This document shows, piece by piece, positions 17,156-25,134 of a DNA stretch of 29,295 nucleotides. Below the pieces are notes generated by a model. That model was not told where the DNA came from and did no database searches. It saw only the letters and a program-made list of their open reading frames with translations. Both the position numbers and the translations under genes were made by a program. This DNA comes from CAWGCE01 sp964480915 (GTDB lineage Bacteria; Planctomycetota; Planctomycetia; Pirellulales; Pirellulaceae): assembly GCA_964480915.1 (NCBI GenBank), contig CAYZRS010000057.1:1-29295 (forward strand), in the 5' to 3' direction. Position 1 is the first letter of the stretch. Each line of letters begins with the position of its first letter.

Positions 17156-17929
17156 CTATCGGCGTCGAAACCAAGCTGCGATTGGCAGCAAGAGCCAGGC
17201 GAAAGCCGAAGTCGGCTCAGGCACGGTGGTCACGGTGAGCGTCGCGATCGTGCCACCGGTGAAATCGAATGGGGTGGTGTCGAATCCGGCTGGGATGCCA
17301 TCGAAGACAGAGAAGGGATCAGGACCACTGACCATCGTCACCACACCGCCAGGTGTGTCTGTACCGAAGTCGGCAGCTCCGCCGCCTGCTGGGTCTGTAA
17401 TACCGATCAGTCCATTTCCTGGGGAAAACGCAAAATCTTCCTCTTCGGTCCCGGCATCGTATGTCGTGGCGAAGTCGTAGGTCATCGTCGTGCCGATGGG
17501 CGAATTGATGAATCCCGAAATGTCGATGCCCGTGTCGTTGCCGATGAACCAATCATTCGATGGCAAGATCATGGCAGCGATCTGAAGCAGCGTGTTCGCG
17601 TTGTCAATCGTGAACGTGGCAGTCGACGAGGCGCCGGGAGCAAAGATCGGAGGCGATCCTGGTCCAACACCAGGGCCCAAGATCGGACCACCGCTCGGCG
17701 GCATGAATCCACCGGGGCTGCCCGTTTCGGCTAAGTCTTCCAAAGCTGCAGAAGACATCGTTCCCACATCGAAAATATCGTAGGAGCCATCGGAGAAGTT
17801 AACGATGACGGGCGCTGTTCCGACTGGGCCAACGACGGTGTATTCCAGCTGAAGTTGCGTTTGAGCCGTAACGGCTGTTTGCAGGCATGCGACAGCAAGT
17901 AGACAAAAAGTAAAGCGAGTGATTTGCAT
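17156..17929 (-). CDS. spondin-domain protein with PEP-CTERM tail
   Basis: 257 residues from ATG 17929, which has GGAG about eight bases upstream; the open frame extends 23 codons further but that part lacks an SD. Residues 1-22 are a signal peptide ending VTAQ. The body matches the bacterial Spondin_N layout: PVIVNFSDGSYDIFDVG near 40-55, ALEDLAETGSPGGF, FAPGASSTATFTID, MILPSNDWFIGND near 145-157, then TTYDAGTEEEDF. The end is VPEPTSAFAWLLLPIAAWFRRR, a clear PEP-CTERM signal (Pro-Glu-Pro, hydrophobic span, Arg cluster). Probably anchored or released at the cell surface after exosortase processing. Function of bacterial spondin-type proteins is not known. Confidence 0.85.
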   Translation of the reverse strand: MQITRFTFCLLAVACLQTAVTAQTQLQLEYTVVGPVGTAPVIVNFSDGSYDIFDVGTMSSAALEDLAETGSPGGFMPPSGGPILGPGVGPGSPPIFAPGASSTATFTIDNANTLLQIAAMILPSNDWFIGNDTGIDISGFINSPIGTTMTYDFATTYDAGTEEEDFAFSPGNGLIGITDPAGGGAADFGTDTPGGVVTMVSGPDPFSVFDGIPAGFDTTPFDFTGGTIATLTVTTVPEPTSAFAWLLLPIAAWFRRR

Positions 17930-18164
17930 AAATAAATCTCCAAGATGAACAAGCGGGAAAATTCCCAAGAAAAAAAGCGACACAAAGGAATGTCTCAACG
18001 CACGGGTTCATTCATTGGCGATTTTCGGCGGACTGCCTAACTCCTGGCCTTTCTCTGTTCCATCTGAGTTGTGTCCGAGTCCTCTACAAATCAATGCGGG
18101 CACGCAGCTCACTCCTCTATTCCTCAACGTTAGACGAACTGTCTTGAAGTTGATTACAAGAAAA

Positions 18165-18344
18165 ATGAATAACTTCTTGAAGTGTGAAATGGGTCACGCT
18201 CGGAGGTCGCGTTGTAAGATTTGTCGCGAAATTAGAGAGCTACAACCCGCGACAACAGCGAACGGGACGGCTAAGAAGTCTTGCGTTGAATGTGAGCTCG
18301 AATACGTTCGCGGAGTTCGGTCGGCATCTGATCTAACTCGGTGA
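18165..18344 (+). CDS. possible small Cys-rich protein, overlapping the anti-sigma gene on the other strand
   Basis: 59 codons from ATG 18165, with KCEMGHARRSRCKIC, then KKSCVEC: a spacing of Cys and His that could bind zinc. There is no clear SD (AAGAAAAA precedes the ATG), and the last 74 bases are antisense to the 3' end of the anti-sigma-like gene. It could be a real small protein or a chance frame; the Cys pattern is the only argument for it. The remainder of 17930-18270 holds nothing else recognised. Confidence 0.25.
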   Translation: MNNFLKCEMGHARRSRCKICREIRELQPATTANGTAKKSCVECELEYVRGVRSASDLTR

Positions 18345-18534
18345 GCTCTCGGTCGGTAAACGACTCGGCCGCCTGTTTGATGAATCCGACCTGTGCGCGG
18401 AATTGGCGACAAGAGCGGCAGCAGAGTTCGTGAAGACGGACGGCGCAGCGTTCGGTGCGCGAAAGTTCCTCAAGTCCATGGAATTCATTCGACACCAGAT
18501 GGGTCGAATGATCACAATGGAGATTGAGAATCAT
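18271..18534 (-). CDS. zinc-finger anti-sigma-like protein
   Basis: 87 residues from ATG 18534; a GTG start at 18561 would add nine residues. The sequence has the zf-HC2-type pattern of planctomycete anti-sigma proteins: HCDHSTHLVSNEFHGLEELSR, then RLHELCCRSCRQFRAQ, in which the HxxxCxxC motif would bind zinc. No transmembrane segment follows, so it would act as a soluble or peripheral partner. It lies directly downstream of an ECF sigma factor gene on the same strand, with a gap of 67 bases (40 with the GTG start), which is the usual position for the cognate anti-sigma factor. The signal is unknown. Confidence 0.75.
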   Translation of the reverse strand: MILNLHCDHSTHLVSNEFHGLEELSRTERCAVRLHELCCRSCRQFRAQVGFIKQAAESFTDRELTELDQMPTELRERIRAHIQRKTS

Positions 18535-18601
18535 CCAGATGGCTGATAGGAACTTTCGCACTTCGTGTCTTTTTCAATGCGCCGGCGATGACCGACAAGT
18601 C

Positions 18602-19213
18602 TCAGTGAGCTTGGAACCAGCTTTTTTCCAAACAGGTTCGCAGGTTAATTCTGGCACGATAAAGTCGAACTGCCGCGTTTGCCTCGGTGATGTCCAGTTG
18701 TTCACAGACGGATGCCGTGTCGACCGAGTCCATTTCGCGAAGGACAAAAACGGCCTTCAGTGCTGCCGGCATTTTACCCAGGCAGTAGTTGAAAGTCCGC
18801 CAAAATTCGTCCCGTTCTACGTGGTCTTCAGGTCGGTTTGACCAGGCACCAAGTTTCTCAATCCACTGCCCGTTCTTGCGAAAAAGGCGCTCTTGGCCAA
18901 CAAACTGCGGTTGTTTGCTCTCCTTACGCTCGTTCGTCTCTCGTCGCACTTCCCGACGATAATGGTCAATGATTTTGTTCTTGAGAATTCCGATCAGCCA
19001 AGTTCGGACTCCGGATCGACCATCAAACTTCGAAAACGATTGGAAGCCGGCCAATAAAGTGTCCTGAACCAAATCCTCGGCCACGTCGTGACGTTGGACT
19101 CGACGCATTGCAAATCCAAACAGGGCATCGCCGTGTTCTGCGAGCCACTGCAGAGGATCGCCGTCTTGTCCTGCTGATTCCGAGTGTTCTTGGGGCATGG
19201 GGTTGTATCGCAT
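18602..19213 (-). CDS. ECF-type RNA polymerase sigma factor
   Basis: About 203 residues from ATG 19213; ATG 19198 is five codons later and equally possible. Region 2: LFGFAMRRVQRHDVAEDLVQDTLL, then FDGRSGVRTWLIGILKNKIIDHYRR. Region 4 near the C-terminus: YCLGKMPAALKAVFVLREMDS, then ITEANAAVRLYRARINLRTCLEK, a helix-turn-helix for the -35 element. A longer linker (RREVRRETNERKESK...VGQERLF) of about 60 residues joins the two regions and is typical of several planctomycete groups. The anti-sigma-like gene follows. The regulated promoters cannot be deduced here. Confidence 0.9.
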   Translation of the reverse strand: MRYNPMPQEHSESAGQDGDPLQWLAEHGDALFGFAMRRVQRHDVAEDLVQDTLLAGFQSFSKFDGRSGVRTWLIGILKNKIIDHYRREVRRETNERKESKQPQFVGQERLFRKNGQWIEKLGAWSNRPEDHVERDEFWRTFNYCLGKMPAALKAVFVLREMDSVDTASVCEQLDITEANAAVRLYRARINLRTCLEKSWFQAH

Positions 19214-19285
19214 TTCCCAGATCGGCTTAAAAAAATATGCCCGAGATGGGCACCGTCGGCTGTCTGCTGGCAACAGACGCCCTGG

Positions 19286-19291
19286 TATACT
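19286..19291 (+). promoter_or_regulatory. candidate -10 box for the first Dus gene
   Basis: TATACT stands 76 bases upstream of ATG 19367 in the space between the divergent sigma-factor and Dus genes. No good -35 box sits at the right distance, so this is tentative. Confidence 0.25.
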
Positions 19292-19366
19292 ATTGGGTCG
19301 AACTCAGGAAACGCTCATTACAGACTTTTATTCTTTGATTTAGCTTTTTCGGCTGAATTGGCACTC

Positions 19367-20509
19367 ATGGCACCGAATACGCCTACCAGAACCGCTGACG
19401 TGACTCCGCAGGCAACCGCCGGCTGGACCATTGAACCCCTTCGATTCGACAATGTCGAAATAGGTTTTCCGGTCGTCCAAGCCGCCTTGTCCGGATATAG
19501 CGATTGGCCGATGCGGGTTATTTCGAAACGGCTCGGCGCGCCGTATACGATTTGCGAAGTCATGCTTGACGATTTTCTCGTCAAGATGCGAGATCGTTCC
19601 AAGACGAAACACTTCTTACACATCAGTGAAGAAGAGCATCCGGTTGGTGGACAGTTGATGGGGGCCGAGCCAGATCAATTCGCTGCCGGCGCCGTGAAAC
19701 TGGTCGAAGCTGGTTTCGACGTGATCGATATCAACTTTGGTTGCCCGGTGAAAAAAGTCCTGGGACGCTGTCGCGGCGGTTTTCACTTAGGCCAGCCCGA
19801 TGTGGCCTTGGAAATCATTCGCCGGACTCGTGAAGCGGTGCCGGCCGAGATTCCAGTGACGGTCAAAATGCGGCGCGGCGTTGATGATTCGGACGAGAGC
19901 CGTGATAAGTTTTTTCAAATCCTGGATGGTGCCTTCGCAGCCGGGTTGGCTGGAGCAACGATTCACGGTCGCAGCGTACAACAGCGATACGTTGGGCCCA
20001 GTCGCTGGGAATTTTTAAAAGAGGTCAAAGAGCACGTCGGCGAACGTATCATTTTGGGTAGCGGTGATTTGTTTACTGCCGAGGACTGTTTGAACATGAT
20101 GCGTCAAACGGGAGTCGATGGTGTCACGGTTGCACGGGGAGCCATCGGTAACCCGTGGGTATTTGGTCAGGCGCGCGCGCTGGCTGCGGGACAGCCGCTG
20201 CCCGATCCTCCCACATTGCGCGAGCAAGGCGCCGTCATCAGCGAGCACTATCGCCTAGCAGAAGAACTTTACGGCGAACGCTGTGGCGCCATCATGCGCA
20301 AATTTGGTATTAAGTACTCTGTGATTCACCCCGACACGAAACTCGTTCGCGATGCTTTCATCGCGGTGCGGAAACGCGAAGATTGGCTCGCGGTCATTGA
20401 CCGTTTCTATTCCGACGATCGCCCAGGCCAACATCCGCCCGCCGATACACACGGTTCCCAGGCCAGTTGTACGCCCGGGCACCGGACGACTGACGCATCC
20501 ATCTCCTGA
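19367..20509 (+). CDS. tRNA-dihydrouridine synthase (first of two)
   Basis: 380 residues from ATG 19367; the frame is open to 19184 but the extra part is antisense to the sigma-factor gene. Dus enzymes reduce uridines in the D-loop of tRNA using FMN and NADPH. Seen: VQAALSGYSDWPMR near residue 40, the catalytic loop DINFGCPVKKV near 122-132 with the proton-donating Cys, IPVTVKMRRG, ATIHGRSVQQRYVGPSRW, IILGSGDLFTAED and VTVARGAIGNPWVF, all FMN/TIM-barrel elements. The tail after DRFYSDDRP is Pro-, Thr- and Ser-rich and resembles nothing in the family. A GT4 gene starts 12 bases after the stop, so the two are probably cotranscribed although unrelated in function. Confidence 0.92.
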   Translation: MAPNTPTRTADVTPQATAGWTIEPLRFDNVEIGFPVVQAALSGYSDWPMRVISKRLGAPYTICEVMLDDFLVKMRDRSKTKHFLHISEEEHPVGGQLMGAEPDQFAAGAVKLVEAGFDVIDINFGCPVKKVLGRCRGGFHLGQPDVALEIIRRTREAVPAEIPVTVKMRRGVDDSDESRDKFFQILDGAFAAGLAGATIHGRSVQQRYVGPSRWEFLKEVKEHVGERIILGSGDLFTAEDCLNMMRQTGVDGVTVARGAIGNPWVFGQARALAAGQPLPDPPTLREQGAVISEHYRLAEELYGERCGAIMRKFGIKYSVIHPDTKLVRDAFIAVRKREDWLAVIDRFYSDDRPGQHPPADTHGSQASCTPGHRTTDASIS

Positions 20510-20521
20510 GTCAAACATCAC

Positions 20522-21655
20522 ATGAATTCTAGGCGTCTCGTCGTTGCTCATCTTTCCACGGTTCATACTTGGAACGACACGCGAATTTTTCAGCGGATTT
20601 GCCGCTCTCTCGCGAAGCGGGATATGGAAGTCCATCTGATCGTTCCGGCAAATGAGTGGCAAGAACCCGAGTCGGTTGAAGGCGTCACGATTCATCCCTT
20701 GCGGCGCAAGCCAGGGCGGATTCGTCGCGCGACTATCACAGCGTTTCAAGCGTTTCAAACGGCGCGCCGCATACGACCTGACATCTGTCATTTCCATGAT
20801 CCGGAGTTGATGTGGGTGGGGTTGCTGTTGCGAATGCTAGGCTATCGAGTCGTTCAGGATATCCATGAGGATTTCGTGGGCGACGTGATGGAAAAGCCTT
20901 GGATTCCCAAGTCTTTCCGCCGAACAGTTGGCTGGGTCGTCACAACGCTGGAATCGATGATGGCAAGAACGTTGTCTGCAATCGTGACGGCTGGAGACGA
21001 TATTCGACAACGTCTTATGCCACACGCGCAACAGTGCATTTCCGTGCAGAACTACCCTGACCTCGACTCCTTTCCACGATTGGAGGATCAGCAACAAAGC
21101 CAGCCGCCTCGAATCGTATTTCTTGGCGGAATGAATACGACCGTTGTTCCGCAGAGCCTCATTTCCGCGATCGAATTGGTGCCGAACGATCTTGAATTCG
21201 AGTTCGTATGGGGTGGTAAGCGTTGTGAACCAGCCGTCTTGAGCGAATTGAAAAAGCGGTCCGGATGGGCTCGAGTCAAGTTCTTGGATTTCGTTCCGTT
21301 TGCTGAGGTAAATCAGTTATTGCGAGGCGCTCGGGCTGCGGTCGTGCTCTATGCCGATGCTCCCAACAACTACTCCATTCGGTCCAATCGGCTGTTTGAA
21401 ACCATGGCCGTTTCGTTGCCGATCGTGGGGCCCAGCTATGGCGATTGGTCTCAGTTTTTTGCCGACTATCCTTGTGGCATCGCGGTAAATCCTAATCAGC
21501 CGCAAGAAATTGCAACTGCATTTGAACGTCTGCTACGAGATGCGGAATCGGCCCAGGTGATGGGAGAGGTAGGGCGAAAAGCGGTTGAGCAACGATTCAA
21601 TTGGGCGACGGAGATTGAACGACTCGTCGCGCTCTACGAATCGCTGATGGCGTAA
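20522..21655 (+). CDS. GT4-family glycosyltransferase
   Basis: 377 residues from ATG 20522, only 12 bases after the Dus stop. The GT-B fold is visible: N-terminal VVAHLSTVHTWNDTRIFQRICRSLAKRGMEV-like strand and helix, ICHFHDPELMWVG near 88-100, VVQDIHEDF, then the C-terminal domain with RIVFLGGMN, VKFLDFVPFAEVNQLLRGARAAVVLY and SNRLFETMAVSLPIVG, which carries the donor-binding Glu motif. GT4 enzymes transfer a sugar from a nucleotide donor with retention of configuration, here perhaps for a surface polysaccharide; the sugar is unknown. It converges with a second GT4 gene across a shared terminator. Confidence 0.88.
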   Translation: MNSRRLVVAHLSTVHTWNDTRIFQRICRSLAKRDMEVHLIVPANEWQEPESVEGVTIHPLRRKPGRIRRATITAFQAFQTARRIRPDICHFHDPELMWVGLLLRMLGYRVVQDIHEDFVGDVMEKPWIPKSFRRTVGWVVTTLESMMARTLSAIVTAGDDIRQRLMPHAQQCISVQNYPDLDSFPRLEDQQQSQPPRIVFLGGMNTTVVPQSLISAIELVPNDLEFEFVWGGKRCEPAVLSELKKRSGWARVKFLDFVPFAEVNQLLRGARAAVVLYADAPNNYSIRSNRLFETMAVSLPIVGPSYGDWSQFFADYPCGIAVNPNQPQEIATAFERLLRDAESAQVMGEVGRKAVEQRFNWATEIERLVALYESLMA

Positions 21656-21660
21656 GAGCC

Positions 21661-21691
21661 AAAAAACGACCATCATTCACATGGTCTTTTT
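21661..21691. terminator. bidirectional Rho-independent terminator between two glycosyltransferase genes
   Basis: GACCAT and ATGGTC form a perfect 6-bp stem with a 7-base loop. TTTTT follows on the plus strand, and on the minus strand the hairpin is followed by GTTTTTT. It ends both convergent genes within 34 bases. Confidence 0.8.
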
Positions 21692-22898
21692 AGCGAGCAG
21701 TGGCTTTCGCAAAGACTTGCTCAAACTTATCCGCCTGAAAACGAATGTCATAATGTTCTTCGCAGCAACGGCGTCCAGATCGGCTCATCTGCTCACGAAG
21801 TGCCGGGTCGTTCTTGAGCGACATGACACCGGTTGCCAGCGATTCACCGTCGCTTGGCGTGATGAAAATGCCCGCATTTGCATCTTCGACGACTTTCCGA
21901 ATCGCGCCATCGATGCCGAGCAGGATGGGCTTTCCCGCCGCCATGTAATCGAACACCTTGTTTGGGAACGGCATCTTAAATTCGGGGATGTCCATGAGCG
22001 TGGCAACGCAAACATCGGCAGCGGCCAAGACTCGGCCAACCTCGCCTTTGGCAAAGTGACCTGCGAATGTGACGTTCGAGAGTTGCTTCTCTTCCACGAT
22101 CGTTTTCAGGCGTTCGACCTGATTGCCACCGCCTGCCAAGACGAATTGAATTGCGGTTTCGTGCCGTAAGCGGTCGGCAGCGACAAGGAACGTGTCCAAA
22201 TCGTTTGCTAAACTGAGCGAGCCAGCATACATGACGACAAACTTGTCCTCGAGCTGATGTTGGTGGCGAAAATTAGCTCCAGTTTCCTCGCTGTCAAAAA
22301 GTTGCAGGTCGACGCCCATCGGAATGAAGGTGATGTTCTCGCGGGGGACGCCAAACCGCTCGACATGATCGGCGTAGGCTGGTGCGTTGACGACGCAGTA
22401 GTCGGCACGCCGATAAAAAAATCGTTCTGCCGCACGGCACAACCAAATCAAAAAACGGTTTTTCAACACGCCCAGACCGATCGCGAAATCGGGCCAGAGG
22501 TCCAATACCTCCAACACCCATGGCTTTCTACGCAGAACTGCGACGAGCCAAGTCGGTGGCAGCTGGAAAATGGGAGGGGTCGTTCCAAGGACGAGGTCGA
22601 CATCCTTAATCTTCATGGCTGCCCAGCAGGAGGAGGGAACGAACGACAGGTAGGATAGGACTCGCCACACAAACCCCTTTTGCACCGTTGGTAATCCGTA
22701 AGCTCTGACGACACGAACTCCTTGGTAAACCTCTTCACCGGAGCTTGGAATCTGGGTTCCCGTCAGGTAATCGACATTGCTGGCGACGATGGTGACCTCA
22801 TGGCCTTTACGGACAAGATCGGCGCCGACATCCAGATGCCGCGTCCCACCCGGGTGTTTGTGATCGACGAAATTCTGGTGAATGATCAGTACGTGCAT
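21690..22898 (-). CDS. GT4-family glycosyltransferase, WbuB-like
   Basis: 402 residues from ATG 22898 (MHVLIIHQNF); a GTG at 22931 would add 11 residues. Neither has a strong SD. Family marks are the N-terminal HKHPGGTRHLDVGADLVRKGHEV, the segment VLEVLDLWPDFAIGLG near 135-150, FIPMGVD, YAGSLSLANDL and the C-terminal FPNKVFDYMAAGKPILLGIDG, in the manner of WbuB and related N-acetyl-fucosamine transferases. The protein likely adds a sugar during polysaccharide or O-antigen assembly; donor and acceptor unknown. It follows queG on the same strand by about 60 bases and converges with the other GT4 gene. Confidence 0.88.
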   Translation of the reverse strand: MHVLIIHQNFVDHKHPGGTRHLDVGADLVRKGHEVTIVASNVDYLTGTQIPSSGEEVYQGVRVVRAYGLPTVQKGFVWRVLSYLSFVPSSCWAAMKIKDVDLVLGTTPPIFQLPPTWLVAVLRRKPWVLEVLDLWPDFAIGLGVLKNRFLIWLCRAAERFFYRRADYCVVNAPAYADHVERFGVPRENITFIPMGVDLQLFDSEETGANFRHQHQLEDKFVVMYAGSLSLANDLDTFLVAADRLRHETAIQFVLAGGGNQVERLKTIVEEKQLSNVTFAGHFAKGEVGRVLAAADVCVATLMDIPEFKMPFPNKVFDYMAAGKPILLGIDGAIRKVVEDANAGIFITPSDGESLATGVMSLKNDPALREQMSRSGRRCCEEHYDIRFQADKFEQVFAKATAR

Positions 22899-22959
22899 GG
22901 AAGGACTATCGGTTGGATGTACGTGAGCCACCTAAGAGTAATTCTTGCGACGATGAGTG

Positions 22960-24114
22960 CTAGCCCAGGTCGGAATGTTCATCGACGCCATGAAGTCGTT
23001 GCAACGCGAGATTGATCGCAGCCCTGACGGCCGAATTGGTTTCGGCCGAATTGCTTGCTTGGAGGGCTGCACGGGCCGTTTCTCCGCCGATTTGGCCCAG
23101 GGCCCAGGCGACGCTCGATCGGATCAGCGGTTCTTCATCCGCGAGGGCTCTTGCCAGCGCCGGCACGGCCGAATTGTCGCGTTGATTACCGAGCACGATG
23201 GCTGCGTTTCGTAGCAGGCCGCGACGTTTGGAACGCCACATCGGTGTGCGACGAAATCTGGTTCGGAACGACTCGTCGTCTAGGTCGAAGAGAGCAATGA
23301 GGTCGATCGGTGCCTGCCCCGGGGCCGGTTGCAATTCCGGGAGGTCTGTACGCGGCGCCTTGTTGTTCCACGGACAAACGTCTTGGCAAACATCGCAGCC
23401 AAAAAGCCAATTTCCGATTCCGGGTTTTAGCGCCGCGGGGACTTCGTCTCGAAGCTCTATCGTGAGATACGAGATGCACTTGGTCGCGTCCAGCACGTAA
23501 GGCTGCGGGAAGGCGTCGGTGGGGCAGGCGTCCAGGCAGGCGGTGCAGGTACCGCAATGATCGGTTTCGCGGTCGAGATCGTAAGCTAATTCCACATCGG
23601 TCACGATCGCCGCTAGAAAAAACAGACTGCCCTGTTTGCGATTGAGGAGCAGCGTGTTCTTCCCCGTCCAGCCCAACCCGGCCAGCTTGGCGAATTCACG
23701 CTCCAGTAGCGGAGCCGAATCGACGATGCCTCGGGCCAAGCAGCCTGGTCTGAGCTCTTTCAGCTGAGCCACGATTCTCTTCAGCCTCGCGTGAATCAAA
23801 TCGTGATAGTCGGCTGTGCCCCAAGCGTAGCGCGAAACACGCCCGCATCCGATGGGTGGCTCTTCCGATTCTTCGGTGCGATAGTCAAACGTCAGCATCA
23901 CCAAGCTGCGAGCTCCCTCCAATACGTACTGCGGGTGTTGGTAGGCGGCAGCTCGATTCTCGAGGTAGTCCATCGAACCGGCGTAACCGCGTTCTAACCA
24001 CTCGCGAAAGCGACTCAGCCCGGCCGGCTCGACCGCCGGGCAAAAGCCCACGTTCGAAAAACCTTCCTCGTTCGCCAAGGTGGCCAAAGCGTCTGTGATT
24101 TCGATCGTATTCAT
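22960..24114 (-). CDS. queG: epoxyqueuosine reductase
   Basis: 384 residues from ATG 24114. QueG uses cobalamin and two [4Fe-4S] clusters to reduce epoxyqueuosine in the wobble position of tRNA, the last step of queuosine formation. The sequence shows RGYAGSMDYL near 42-51, the catalytic Asp region GIVDSAPLLEREFA near 128-141, the first ferredoxin-like cluster site CGTCTACLDACP near 186-197, the second CDVCQDVCPWN near 238-248, and RRKxxLLRN-like FRRTPMWRSKRRGLLRNAAI. The C-terminal 80 residues contain a HEAT-like repeat (VPALARALADEEPLIRSSVAWALGQIG), normal for long QueG. Other queuosine genes are not in the window. Confidence 0.95.
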   Translation of the reverse strand: MNTIEITDALATLANEEGFSNVGFCPAVEPAGLSRFREWLERGYAGSMDYLENRAAAYQHPQYVLEGARSLVMLTFDYRTEESEEPPIGCGRVSRYAWGTADYHDLIHARLKRIVAQLKELRPGCLARGIVDSAPLLEREFAKLAGLGWTGKNTLLLNRKQGSLFFLAAIVTDVELAYDLDRETDHCGTCTACLDACPTDAFPQPYVLDATKCISYLTIELRDEVPAALKPGIGNWLFGCDVCQDVCPWNNKAPRTDLPELQPAPGQAPIDLIALFDLDDESFRTRFRRTPMWRSKRRGLLRNAAIVLGNQRDNSAVPALARALADEEPLIRSSVAWALGQIGGETARAALQASNSAETNSAVRAAINLALQRLHGVDEHSDLG

Positions 24115-24321
24115 GGTTTTTTAGGTGGTTTCCGCGCAGGGCCGATTATGACGGTTGTAACGATTATGGCGGATTCTGGCCCAAAACGAGCCAGGTATTT
24201 GATTCGGTGTCGGCGGATTGATTGACGGGAAGAATGCTCCAATTACCGTGGAAAAGAGAGCTTCAAAGCCCAAAGCGTGCAATTTCAGGGCTTGTCTTCT
24301 TTTCTTCTATCGAGGTTAGAC

Positions 24322-24891
24322 ATGAATACCATCAAATCAATTTTTAGCGTCGCAGTTGCGCTCTGCTTGATCGCTGCCACTGCGGAAGCAGGCCGACCTC
24401 AGCGAATGGGCGGAATCAGCGGCCACACGAAAGCCAAAGTGGTTAACACGGGACACGGTTATCGCGGAGGCGGTGCTCGCTTCGGTGGCGGCTTTGTCGG
24501 CGGCGGTTTCGGCGGCGGCTTCGGCTATGGAAATTTTGGACCCGTGGGCGGTTTCTCACCGTACTCGACAGGTCGGATTCCAACACCACCTTACTTCGCG
24601 TTGCACCCACCTGTTTATTACAGCGCACCAGTACCTCGTTCGTACGGCTACAGTCCGTTCGCCTATCCCGGTTCGGTTCGCACTCCTGAAGTTGCCGTAC
24701 CGCAGGTTCAGCCGCAAGTGATCGAAAATCAATATTGTCCGGCCGCTCTGAAGAAGTTGGAGCAAAAGGAAGAGGCTCAAAAGAGCGATAGCGATGACTT
24801 CGCTAGCACCTCGCAGTGGATTGGCAATCCGTTCGTTCGCTCGATCGATCAGGAAGCAATCCAGCAAGCGCCTGTCGTTGTTTCCAACTAG
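24322..24891 (+). CDS. exported glycine- and tyrosine/proline-rich protein of unknown function
   Basis: 189 residues from ATG 24322 with GAGG about ten bases upstream; a GTG at 24277 is in frame but less likely. Residues 1-23 form a signal peptide (IFSVAVALCLIAATAEAG). Residues about 50-77 are a Gly/Phe repeat stretch (GGGFGGGFGYGNFG), followed by a Tyr/Pro-rich region up to about 130. The C-terminal 60 residues are charged (LEQKEEAQKSDSDDF) and end in VVVSN, with one Cys in the segment NQYCPAALKKLEQ. No domain recognised. Low-complexity Gly- and Tyr-rich sequences often mark structural surface proteins. It has its own terminator and lies next to another Pro/Tyr-rich exported protein. Confidence 0.7.
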   Translation: MNTIKSIFSVAVALCLIAATAEAGRPQRMGGISGHTKAKVVNTGHGYRGGGARFGGGFVGGGFGGGFGYGNFGPVGGFSPYSTGRIPTPPYFALHPPVYYSAPVPRSYGYSPFAYPGSVRTPEVAVPQVQPQVIENQYCPAALKKLEQKEEAQKSDSDDFASTSQWIGNPFVRSIDQEAIQQAPVVVSN

Positions 24892-24940
24892 CGCTGTCGA
24901 AACAAGCGGCAAAACGACGAGACCTCATAGAAGACCGAAT

Positions 24941-24975
24941 AAGGCCTCCGCTCTTGCGGGGGCCTTTTCTTTTTG
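24941..24975 (+). terminator. Rho-independent terminator
   Basis: GGCCTCCGC and GCGGGGGCC form a 9-bp stem with one T-G pair and a 4-base loop, followed by TTTTCTTTTT. It ends the Gly-rich exported protein gene. Confidence 0.9.
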
Positions 24976-25134
24976 GCTGGTTGCTGGCGCTGGTGGCGTG
25001 GTCGTGCCGCGGTCGAGTTGCAACCGGCCTTTGCACAGTTCGTGCATGTTTGTACCATCCGCCACCGCTTTTGTGTCGGAGCCCCGCTGACCCAGTTGGA
25101 TTCGGCACGTTGATTCTGTGGAAGGAGCCACAAC

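Noticed and set aside
17001..17480. Plus-strand frame opposite the spondin-type gene
   Set aside because: Antisense shadow; the minus-strand gene has signal peptide, domain and sorting signal.
20522..22898. Polysaccharide biosynthesis cluster
   Set aside because: Only two glycosyltransferase genes, convergent and next to tRNA-modification genes; no polymerase, flippase or sugar-nucleotide genes in the window.
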